A stretch of 64,000 nucleotides of DNA from Ciona savignyi (taxonomy: Eukaryota; Chordata; Ascidiacea; Phlebobranchia; Cionidae), in the NCBI GenBank assembly GCA_000149265.1, contig CH002818.1, forward strand, positions 379,417-443,416, read 5' to 3'. The notes below the pieces were generated by a model. The model did no database searches and was not told the DNA's origin. It saw only the letters and a program-made list of their open reading frames with translations. A program made the translations under genes and the position numbers. This document shows positions 10,670-22,200 of this stretch, piece after piece. Each line of letters begins with the position of its first letter. Within the stretch, counting starts at the first letter, position 1.

Positions 10670-11770
10670 CACTGGCGTAGAGTCGGGCGTGCGGCGCACT
10701 CCCGGTGATTTGCCAAAACAGCGTCTACTGCGTAATTTGTTAGGTCTAAATTACCGTTTTTAAAATCATCCTTAATTTTATTTTATGTATTAAGCAAACG
10801 CCTCTACCTCAAACCCTTTCCCTATTAAACGGATATTACGGTATGTTTCATTTGTGTGCGCTTCGCTTTTTTTAGGTAGACAGATGTCCAGACGAGTTTG
10901 AAAAGAAATAGACGCACTCGCACGAAAATTTGCGCTTAAGTCTGGAGAAACGCATACGACAGCCAATTGCATTAACGTGTGTTGGTTTTTGTTCGCCTTT
11001 TCCATGGTTTTTATGACATTGTTTTTTAAATTAAATGGTACCGGTACGTAATCCACATTTTGTAAGTGCGATTATTTAGAAAGGTAGAGCTTGAACATAA
11101 TTTAAGTTCTGCTTCACGTAGCATATTTCACGTTTAAACAACATTAAAATAGTCCACATTATGCTTCTTCACATAAAATATTTGACGTTTAAGTTACATT
11201 AAAATAGTCTACATTATACTACACGTAACATATTTCACATTTAAATAAGATTAAAATAGTCCACATAATGCTTCACGTAACATATTTCACATTTAAATTA
11301 GATTAAAATAGTCCACATTATGCTTCACATAACATATTTCTTGTTTAAATGACATTATAATAGTTCACATTATGCTTCACGTAACATATTTCCCATTTAA
11401 ATTACATTAAAATAGTCTACGTTACGTTTCACGTAACATATTTCATATTTCAATGACATTAAAATAGTCCACGTAACGCTTCAGGGAACAAAGTCCATCG
11501 TCGAAATTAGAGATAATTTCGTCTGTCGCAACTGTGATGGTTTCCCTTTAAATGACTAAATGAACTCTGTACGCGTGTATTAATGTATTGCTGCTGTTTT
11601 CCAAGATTTTAAAAAGAAACTGTCATACTGATACATACTATGTGTACAGTTAAATAAACAGTTGTAAGGGTGTACATTGCAAATAAAAAGTAACTTTAAA
11701 ATTTTTTGGGCGCTTTCGTACGATCGATTTTCTTTGCACTCCCGCCCATTTGCAAAACTCTACGCCTGTA
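10670..11770. mobile_element. Non-autonomous hAT-type element, 1.1 kb
   Basis: The left end CACTGGCGTAGAGT and right end ACTCTACGCCTGTA form imperfect terminal inverted repeats. The element is flanked by a perfect 8-bp target duplication GTAACAAC at 10662-10669 and 11771-11778. The subterminal sequences also pair (GCGCACTCC at the left, CACTCCCGCCC near the right). It carries one minus-strand open frame at 10790-11056 with no recognised transposase motif, and a large internal minisatellite. It probably depended on a hAT transposase supplied in trans. Confidence 0.85.
11107..11485. repeat. Minisatellite of about 52-57 bp, seven units, inside the hAT element
   Basis: Seven tandem units built on CTTCACGTAACATATTTCAC, a TTTAAATNACATTAAAATAG block and CCACATTATG. 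They diverge by scattered substitutions and small indels. The whole array lies inside the hAT-type element. Confidence 0.9.
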
Positions 11771-11778
11771 GTAACAAC

Positions 11779-13208
11779 ATCTCAGTTTATGCATCGGTAA
11801 CAAAACTATTAACAAACATTAAGCAAAAATCATTAAGTTAATATAATTTTTTTCATTTTGAGATGTTCGGAAAAATGTGTAATTATTGAAACTGGAATAA
11901 AGAAATGTTCTAAAATGTCCGAAAATCCAAAAGTCAAAAAGGCTTTTTTTGCTTTTACTATTTCGCAACTTTATACAATATATTAACCATGTACCTAGGG
12001 ATGCACAATATAGGATAATTAGGTATTCTAGAATATTCTAGAATAATGTACATTTCAAATCCTATTCTAGAATGTTTTTTAATATATAATTTGCTATGCT
12101 GTGCATATATTTTTCTCATTAAAAAAATAGATACCGGACGTTAAATGATTGTTATATATATAGCCTAGTGAACTAGTTATATGCTTTTAAACTGTGATCT
12201 GAACAATTTATGTACTGGTAGTCAAACAATATTTCACCATTACATATTTTTTTAATATTATGTAACGTCTCTAAACACGATCTGCCAGGAGGGAGGATAA
12301 TAGTCTATAAGGTTTTAGTTGCAATTGATGGCTGAGAAAAATACTCCCAAACACCAGACAATTTTCATTTTCTCAGTTTGGTATTAAGACTAGGTATTAC
12401 TGCCCTTGCAGAATTAAACAATAATTTAATATTTAACACATTTAAACCCAGGTTAAAGTATATTAAATTAATCACTACAAAATCACATAACTGAATAATT
12501 GAACACATAGGATATCATTTTTTTGCTAATTGAAAACATAGTTGTTTGAGTGGAATAAATATTGCAAATACTAAAGGTGTTTATTCTCTGAATAACTTTT
12601 CCGCCTATGGAATATTTGCGTCATATTTAAAGGTGCAATAAACCACATGATTCAAGCCCGGCGAAAGTGATCACTTTTCTTTTTGTGTGTGTCTTTTTGT
12701 GTGTGTGCGTTTTAAGCGTGTCTGTACATGGTGCACGTGTATGGGACTATTAATAAGATATTCTTGTTGTAATGCTATGATGCAAGTTGTAATTTCGAGC
12801 TCTCGCTTTAAATATTGTTCGGACGATTTCGCACAATAGATGCGCTTTCTGTATGGAGCATTATGAGTATTACGTACAAATAAAGTTTAAGCCGTTTTGA
12901 AATTTGAGATTACGAATTTACTTCACTGACGTTTCACCAAGAGTTTTTTATCATGGTTATTTATTGTCGCACACTTGCTGAGACAATATGCTGACGTTTG
13001 CATAATCGGCATCACATATGTTGTCGCGCGTTGAATTGCAGCAGTGATTTTACGTTTATAATTTCGAATCCTAACTATTCTTAAATTGCTTTAAATTCTG
13101 TATATTAAATTGCTTTAAAATCTGTTATCTTTAAGACTAAACTTACTTTATAGTTTAAGTTACTAAGATACCATATGTATTAATTATATTTTATTTATTA
13201 TCTGCTAG
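11779..13208. other. Region upstream of the first visible EHBP1 exon
   Basis: This stretch should hold EHBP1 intron or promoter sequence. It contains AT-rich DNA, a TTCTAGAATATTCTAGAATA palindromic patch at about 12027-12072 and a duplicated CTTTTTGTGTGTGT near 12680. The missing N-terminal EHBP1 exon (about 35 residues before the C2 strand [19 protein letters not shown]) was searched for here and further upstream without success. Confidence 0.5.
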
Positions 13209-16200
13209 GCAACCTTACAAACTGCTGGTAGTTCTTGCTCGAAAGAAAAAGAGAAAAACAGGACAGGTACGAAAACTTTAGTTATTTGTTATAACTTTGT
13301 AATCGTGTATTTTGGTCAGATTGTGAAATATAGAAATGTATCTCTATGAGTTCCAGATAATACTTAATTTTAATATATAAGCCTTTATCTCCAATAAGTT
13401 TGGATTATTTTTGCAAACGATGTCGCTTTACATCTTTATGTTTCATTTGTTTCTTTGAAATTGTATTTTACTGTGTGAAAGTGCTTTTAGCACCTTGTCA
13501 ATATTTGGTTTTAATTATTTTTGATTGAAGGAACAGATAATAGGTTTATTAGCTTATGTTGTTTTCGAAATTACTGTACATCCACAGGACTTCTTTTTAC
13601 TACATTTTAAAAAACTAATGTTGAACGACAATTTTTTGTACTGACAAATGTTAATAAAACCTCTGTTATTGCTATGTTAATGTCATCTAAACAGTAGGTT
13701 TTTAATCGTTAAAGCTGGGAAAAACTATATTCCGCTTCTGCTCTATTCATTGAAAAAATATTAGGCCTAATGTTATTGTTGTAGTTCTATCCTTAGCACA
13801 AACAATTTGGACAATTTCCTTATAGTTAGTTTTAAATCACATGCTTTCCATTTATTCTAAAAAAAANNNNNNNNNNNNNNNNNNNNNNNNNNNNNNNNNN
13901 NNNNNNNNNNNNNNNNNNNNNNNNNNNNNNNNNNNNNNNNNNNNNNNNNNNNNNNNNNNNNNNNNNNNNNNNNNNNNNNNNNNNNNNNNNNNNNNNNNNN
14001 NNNNNNNNNNNNNNNNNNNNNNNNNNNNNNNNNNNNNNNNNNNNNNNNNNNNNNNNNNNNNNNNNNNNNNNNNNNNNNNNNNNNNNNNNNNNNNNNNNNN
14101 NNNNNNNNNNNNNNNNNNNNNNNNNNNNNNNNNNNNNNNNNNNNNNNNNNNNNNNNNNNNNNNNNNNNNNNNNNNNNNNNNNNNNNNNNNNNNNNNNNNN
14201 NNNNNNNNNNNNNNNNNNNNNNNNNNNNNNNNNNNNNNNNNNNNNNNNNNNNNNNNNNNNNNNNNNNNNNNNNNNNNNNNNNNNNNNNNNNNNNNNNNNN
14301 NNNNNNNNNNNNNNNNNNNNNNNTTTACTTGGGTTGAAATATTAAATCGGGAAAGCCCCAAAACCTTATCCTGTTCAAACTATTTATTAGTCTGTTTGTT
14401 TTATAATAACAAGAATAAAATAAACAAGTGAGTTAAATCTTCTAAAGGTTAGATAATATTTATTATATATGCAACAGAAAATGTATGGTAAATAATGTAA
14501 AATTTAATTGGTAATTAGAAGACCAATTATTTTCTACTTGCAAAATCAAACAATATACTGGTGCACTTTGTATGAGATATGCTTAGTATGATTAGGTAGA
14601 ACCAGGAAACCCAAAATGCTGCATTCAGGAACATATATAGTATAGTGTCAAAACAGGTTTTACAAATAGTGGAGGTAAACACGCTTTTACACTATCTTGT
14701 TTAAACTAGTGCTTTTAATAATAATTTATTCTGTTAATCCATCTTTGCACTGGCATTACTGTTGCTGCACAGATTCTTGTTTTTTTTTAAACTGTACATT
14801 ACATTAATATGGGCGGGTCCACGGTAGCCACAGGGACCAGGAATTTAAGCCATAGAAGGCCCATTACTTCAGCGACCTGAGTGATCATGGATTCGTGATA
14901 TATCGGTCAAGTCGGCCCATGTCCTAAAGGAAACTGACTAAAGGCTTGACCGGATAGATGCGAGATCATCATATTTAAAAACGACTTGAATAGTGATTCT
15001 TTCAAGACAACTTGATGTCTACAATGACACCAAGCTTCCCTTAAAAAGCTAAGCTGCAACTGCATACCAGATATAAAGTTTGGGATGTCTGGGAATTTTC
15101 GCACCACTAGAAAAACTAAAATTGTATTTTAACAACAAATCGTAATAGGATGTTAATGTTTTCAGATACTTGACAATTCATTTTATATTTCATATCAAAT
15201 CTAATCATTAAATAAATTTTCAATACCACAGGCTCAAAGTTGGCACCCCAGCATTGAAAACCCTTACAGAGGGGTGGTCAAATGGCCTGCCCATAACCAA
15301 GAAACACTTGAGATAAGTGTTACCCTGTTCAAAGATGCCAACAGCACTGACTTTGAGGCAAAAGAATGGGTCATTGTTTTGGAAAATGTATGTAGGAATT
15401 CGCAATCACTTTAAAAGGATTATTTGGTTAACTGATTTGATTATCAGTTGTTACAAATTAAGAAACAGTAGTTTTTGTAGTTTGTTTTTCATTTATTTTC
15501 TGACTAGTTAACTGAGTTATTAGAATTTATATGCAATCTTTTGAATAAATTCGGCGAATTTGTTATGGTGTGATATTTCATGCAGTAAGTTTGGAATAAA
15601 AATATGTATTTTACCACTAAAATTATATATTTCCAATGTAGTGCTTACTGAATTATTTATAAGCTATGCTTGCTAAATGGTATTACATATTTTTATGTTA
15701 ATTTGTAAATTTAATGGGAATCAATAATGCCAAAATGCTTACATTTAAATCATTGTTTGTAAATATTTGGTTGCAGTGGCTGTACCCCATTTAAAAAATA
15801 ACATTTGCAGGGCAGTACAGGGTTGCCAACTTCCCATGCACACAATACTTGCCTATAATTCTGTGTAACATATTGTTCTTGACTTAGGCATACTATTATA
15901 GTGACAATGACATGTATATTGCAAGTCAAATACTTTAACATATTTGATGTAATTTTTGGCAAAACAAAACTTTTTGAATGTATTAGTATTTAGTCAAAAT
16001 AACATTTTTAAATGATTTATTTGATATCTTAGGAAGCAACAAATGGTAAAAGAAAAGCAATCGCAACATCACGTGTTGACATGACACAGTATGTTTCTGA
16101 TGTGCCAGCTGCTCAGTTCAATGTAATACAACTCAAGCCCCTTTCTGCCAAACTCAAGTCTGCGTCTTTGTCACTTTCTTTCACTTGTGTGTTCATTTCT

Positions 16201-16214
16201 GAGGGCTTAGCAAC
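13209..16214 (+). CDS. EHBP1: EHBP1 exons encoding the N-terminal C2 domain
   Basis: Three exons (13209-13266, 15232-15387, 16033-16214) read [19 protein letters not shown], then [19 protein letters not shown] and further strands, then [20 protein letters not shown] to [14 protein letters not shown]. They align strand by strand with the NT-C2 domain of vertebrate EHBP1 (WQPGIKNPYRGVV..., KALATSSINMKQYA, LQFSLSCIFL). The first exon opens in phase 2, so the preceding conserved Trp codon is split across an upstream intron. That upstream exon is missing. The intron at 13267-15231 holds the 457-N gap and no other recognised feature. Confidence 0.95.
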
Positions 16215-19200
16215 GTATGTAGCTTTTTCTTGACACATGCAGTTTAAATCCAATAGGGGACTGCATGGAAAATGATGTCACACTTGAAACAAACTCTTTA
16301 ATACAGATTTTTATTCATTTTTACTTAACTAATTTTTCCATAACCAAAGATAATCTTTTTATTCAAATTGTATGCTTCTGCTATAGCAATGAAAATATTA
16401 TTTATATTGTATTTTGGTTTAACAATAAAGTTATTACCTAGTGAGGCTGACCTAGCGTCCATGGCTGACAGCTCAATGACTGAAGACACAATTAATCTTG
16501 GGGATATTGACATTGGAAACATTCGGGATTTGGATGACATGGACTGTGAGTCATTATTTGCTGAAAATTATAAGCCAAATGTTGGGAATTGCTAAAATTG
16601 TTGATTTTATTGTATTGCAATATGTGCCATATGTAATTGTACGACTTAAGCATTTTTTATTTTTCCGTTAAATAGACGGTGTTAAAAAGCTTTATTCCAC
16701 TCACAGGTGTAAACTAGTTATCACATTAAACTTGCAAAAAGATGATTTTTATTGTTTTTAAATGTCGTTTTATGTGATAGGGCAGTTCTATTCTGTGGTG
16801 CTGTAAATTACACAAGTTGCTGATTTAGTCCAAAGTTCAAACTGACACACATTTAAGCTATGCGTCAAGTGTTTAATGCTGAACATACAAAATATACCAA
16901 ACACATGTACTAGTGACAATTTTTTCCCAAGTTTATATTTCCTACCATTTACAGTACATAAATTACTTTTCAGTTGAAAATGATTCTCGCACAAGTTCAG
17001 TAGACAGGACATCAAAACATTCTGCCACAAACCAAGCATTCCTTGATCTTACTCAGCAAATTGACAAGTTAAATCAGGGTGTCAATGATGGGAGCGAGCA
17101 TCAAGCTTTGGAAGGTTTCAAATTTTATTTTTAATGGTTTAAAATAATGAAAGTTTAATTCCCATTTTAAAAACTGCAAACTTTCACTATTTAAATAATA
17201 ATATAGAGCTAGATTTTAGTATGTTCTGCCTTAATCTGTATTGGAAACTTAAAACACATCAGATTGAATTTGTTTTATGGCTTGCATGTTTTGTGTGACT
17301 GAATATGTGCTCATCAATGATTTGTATGAAATATACATAATTTTTAGTATTGTTTTTAATGTTTGTGATTGATGCTGCATTTGCATTTGACACACACCGG
17401 TTTATTGCTGAACTGCCTGACCAATGACTACAAGAGTTTAAATTTCTATGCATTAGCGTAATGTGTTCATGTTTACCAAGTCTCGAGGGCATTCTAAAGC
17501 AAATGTATTAGATGATGTCTGTCTTATTACATAACTAAGTTGATATTGATTGACTGTTGCTTTATAGTTTTACATTTTCTATAAAAGTATGTCTATGAAT
17601 GTACTTGTCTTGCTTTAATGATAGTTAAGATAACACAAAAATCATTTGGGTAAAACTGTTTCTTGCAAATGACTTGGGACGGTTTTTTGAGCCTTTTCTT
17701 GTATGTTAGACTTTTGATCTCATAACTCTTTAATGCTCCGAGAAACTTATAAGCATAGATTTTTAAAATAAATAAGTAAAAAGGAGGGAATGTGTCAAAA
17801 AGTAAAAAATGACGATGGCCAAATCTAGAAAAACCTATTTTAGCAACAGCAATTCAGAATGTTTAGCCTGTATTGTATATTATCTAATTATCTGTGAAAT
17901 GTTTTGGTCTGACAATAATTGTGCGACCATACATTTACTCAGTGCATAGATTTGCAGTGTGACATACATAGCGATAATAATTTTCTTTTAATACTACTTC
18001 TTTTAATATCCGTGTTGTTAGAGATATAAAATAAATAAATTTTAAAATAATTTAAGTATATAGTTAAATAATTCTTAAAACCCAAACTGTCATTAATAGC
18101 AATGTAAAAATGGTGTAATCCAGCATATCTTCTTACTAGTTGAGCTCCGAATACAGTGTCTGTTGCATAAACATTGTATGGTACACTGACTGTAATACCG
18201 CATGTAAACTTTTTGGATTGGACATGTGGTGTCAAAATTATCCTAACAATCCAAGCCCACTATAGAGGTTTCAAATGATGCTTCTGCATCTCTTGTTGTG
18301 GCTTGTTGGAATTTTACTCTGTTACTCTACATTTTCATGATAAATAATAGGTATTAAGGCAAAAATACATTTTTATATTACTTGGTCCTTGTAATGGTTT
18401 TAAATGGTTTAGATGCGGTCAAGTCAAAGAGCCCCCGTACAAGTGTAAGCAGCATGGGTTCAGCTTCACTTTCAGCGACTGGATCGTTCAGTAATAAGTA
18501 TGTAATTGCATAATTGACAAAGGAATCGTTATCTGTAAAAAAACAGGTGGTGTCATAAAAGTACACGAAAAGGTTTTGCATTGCATGCCATAGCACAACC
18601 TAGATTGGCCTCATTTCGTTGAAATTCTATTTATTACATAATGTGTTTTGTTTTTTTATGGGCAGCATGCCCTACAAGACACCCACTTTTTAATAAACCG
18701 AGAGGCGAACTTCTTTTTGATACTGATCTTGCTGTGAACCAGTTATCTAAAAAGAAAAAAAGTAATATTTTTCCAAAGTGAAACAACTGTCATGTTTAAG
18801 AAATAACAGAATGTTTTTTCGAAATGCAATTACTGAGCTGTGGTAAGGACACGTCTAGGGTTCTATACTAGGGCTTACAATGTAGTAATTTCCAGTGCCC
18901 AAGCGTTATCATTCATATGGGAAATAAGGATCGATTACTAATATGTTGGAGAGATCACCATGTCATGGGTATCTCCACATAGATAATAGTAATGCTGAAT
19001 AATGGCCGTAGGGAAAGGAGTTTTATTTTCTACATAGAGGGGACAGGTTGCACCTGGTGTACATGGGCAGATGAAATGATTAGCCAGACTGGCCTAAGCA
19101 TGGCCAGTAATAATTTGACTGGTAATAGCTGGACTAGTTCAATGGGTGCCAGGTAATGAGTAAGCTTATGGCCCTTGGAGATCTATAATTGTTTAGTAGA

Positions 19201-22200
19201 AACCAGGACTCTCTCAGCAAGGGGCTGTATATCCTTAAACTTTTTAAAGCAGCCTAGCTATCACTTTAGATAGTGACGGAATATAATTATTTTGTGGGTC
19301 TGTGTTGTCAATGATAAAGCATATATCAGAACTGTTTGATTAATTTAAATTCAGTGTAAGCACATCATTACTCTTCGACAGTAACAGATATTATTTACAG
19401 TAGGAAGCCATCCACACAACTTCCAACTCCGATGAACCTACTTGAAAATGAAGAACTGACAACTGACAAACCTACGACTGAATACAGACACAGTGCATCT
19501 GATAATGGTATTTTGTCTAATTTGGAAAGGCTAAACCTTTTTATAAATTTTGTCCTAAGGATAGTTTTTCATGGACTCTTTAGTATTATTTATTCATGAA
19601 TACATTTAACATCTGGTATAGAACTATTGTAGTTTATTTTGGGTAAAAAAAGGAAATCACTTTTTAATATGTGTAACCATTGTGTTATTCAAATAAAATC
19701 TTTTCTTCTGTTTATGTGACTATTTCTTTAGAATCCTCTGAATGTTCCACACCACCAATAACAAGGAAAGTGCTTCCATCCATTACATTTATGTCTACTC
19801 AGGAGGTAAGCATAACATACGCTTGTATGACAATCATGTTTTTAATTTCATCCTTGCCAGGTGAATAAAAAAAAAAATATAACTTTGTATAATGTTATGT
19901 TATTATAGTTGTGATTTAAGATAAATATTTAATGCGACAGTTCTTTGCCAAACCTTACCCTTTTTGGAAACTGCATTAAAACTAGAGAGTGTCAATCATG
20001 TGTTAACCACTTCAACCAAACGCTATGTTTTTTAACCAAAAAAAGTCCCTGATTAACTATTTAATATCACAGATGGTATATATCATATACAACGATAGTG
20101 CATATTGTTTGTTTCTGCAAGCACAAACTAAGAGTTCCTTGACTTAACCACCCAAATGTGTCAATAATGTTCAGTGAAAGCAGTATATTAGTGTGGTTTA
20201 ACACAGATAGCGGTTGGTACTATCACGCAAGTTTTGGATAATGATTGGGTGTCTCGAATGATCTAACCAGTTGGTCTATGTTTAATGGGAAACTTGGTTA
20301 TTTTATTTTAACATATTCATTGTTTAGTTCAATTCCTGAGATTTGTCCAATAATACATATCTGCAATGACCATGCCAAAAAAAAGTTGAACTTGTTATAT
20401 TTTTGTTGACTTTTTTAAACTTTTAAGTGTATATCCAATATATATTGCATTTTCTTTAAATTTTTTTATGTCAATTAGACGTTTCTTTTGTGTTAAAATT
20501 GACCGGCTAGTGGTTTACGTGTGATTGTATTTCTGGGGATAAACCATACAACGATTAAAGATTAGTAAAGTTTGGTTCCTTTTTTTGTTCTTTAAGTTCT
20601 CTATTGGTTTATGGTCATTTTGAACCATATATTTCATACTCACAATACTCACACTTTAAATAGGCGTATGTATAAATTAACGTATTGAATTTCCACACAG
20701 GAGTCGCCTAGCGCACCTATTCAATTCTCACCATCATCAGACCAAGGTAAACCCCTTTTAAGGTGGTGCCAGAAAGCCACTGACAACTACAGTGGTGTCA
20801 AGGTCACAAATTTCACTACATCCTGGAGAAATGGATTGGCCATGTGTGCACTTCTACACCATTATTGCCCTGAACTAATGTAAATGTCTTAATTTATTGA
20901 ATTATTTTAAAAAATGGACAATCAATCCTGTTTATAAATAACAGATCAAGATAATTTAAGTCTAATTATTTTTTTTTGTATTTAGTTGACAATTGTATTC
21001 TTAATAAAAAAAAACTTCAGACTAAACCCCCTTTGATGGTGATCCTGATTTTTAAAAGCATTTAATTATTACTTTGTTTTGTAGTGACGGAATGCCCAAA
21101 ATGGAATAAGCAATTACCAAAACACCTCCTATTAAAATGAAAATTAATATTTTTGCTTTATGATTAAGGGCAAAACTTGTTTTTGAATATAAAACAGTTT
21201 TTGCAACAGTTATTTTTCTATTTCTTAGTACAGAATTTTCCAAATTCATTGTCACATCACTAATACAGTAATGCTCCTGGTTAAAGAGTTATACTTAAAA
21301 AAAGGTAATGGGATGTCAGATCAATTTTCAGCTTGGTATGTAGGCATAAATTATGCTCACAATTTTTCTTAACGGTTATATTTAAGGCCACCAGTTAAAA
21401 AAATGTAATAATAACTTCTATGAAAGTTTACACTAGTAAGTTTGATCTTCGTAAAAAATATTTAAACTCTACTTGGAAACATACAAAAGTGTGATGTAAA
21501 TTCTTGTTAAAACGATGTGTGTAAACCCTAACACTTGTTTCACCACTGTCTATTATGAAACAAATTTATTTTATTTTTTTAATGAAATGTCATGTTTTAC
21601 AGAGACTATGACAATTTAAATGCACTCCATTCAAAAGCCAACATTAACCAGGTAAAGACTTACAGTGAAGAATGTTCATCATATTTATGAAAATATTACT
21701 GATAAAACTAATTCTACTCCACTCTTTTACCAACACATTAGAAAAACTTATTATTGTCACCATTTATTTAAAATTGTTGCATGTGCTATTTATAAAACAT
21801 TTAATAAAAGCGCTGTATGAGGCAATATATAAAGATAAATTTATTAAGATATCTAGTATATTGCCAGCTTAGTTGAACACCTTCTTGATGTCAGTGTGGT
21901 TGGCCAAATGATAACACATCGGAGCTTCAGCTAGTTACAAGCAGCTTGTTAGTACTGTGCTTGTTCAAGGCACTTAATAGTTATTGCTTGTACTGTGTTG
22001 GGTTAAATTACTAAAGTTGTATGTCTCTAACTGTTAAAGACCCACTAATCCGGCTGGACACCCATGGTAGTCTGACAAATACAGGTGTTCTAAATCACCG
22101 TGTTTTAAATAGTCAGGGATGAACTGAATATTCCATCATGTTCAAGGTGTCCATTGAGCATGTACTGTTTTTTCTTGTTATCACAGAAATTCAACATAAA

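Noticed and set aside
10790..11056. Minus-strand 88-codon frame as a hAT transposase
   Set aside because: It lies inside a hAT-type element but has no recognisable transposase motif; treated as non-coding or too decayed to name.
13841..14431. Long open frames on both strands across 13.85-14.43 kb
   Set aside because: They consist almost wholly of the N gap; no real sequence supports them.
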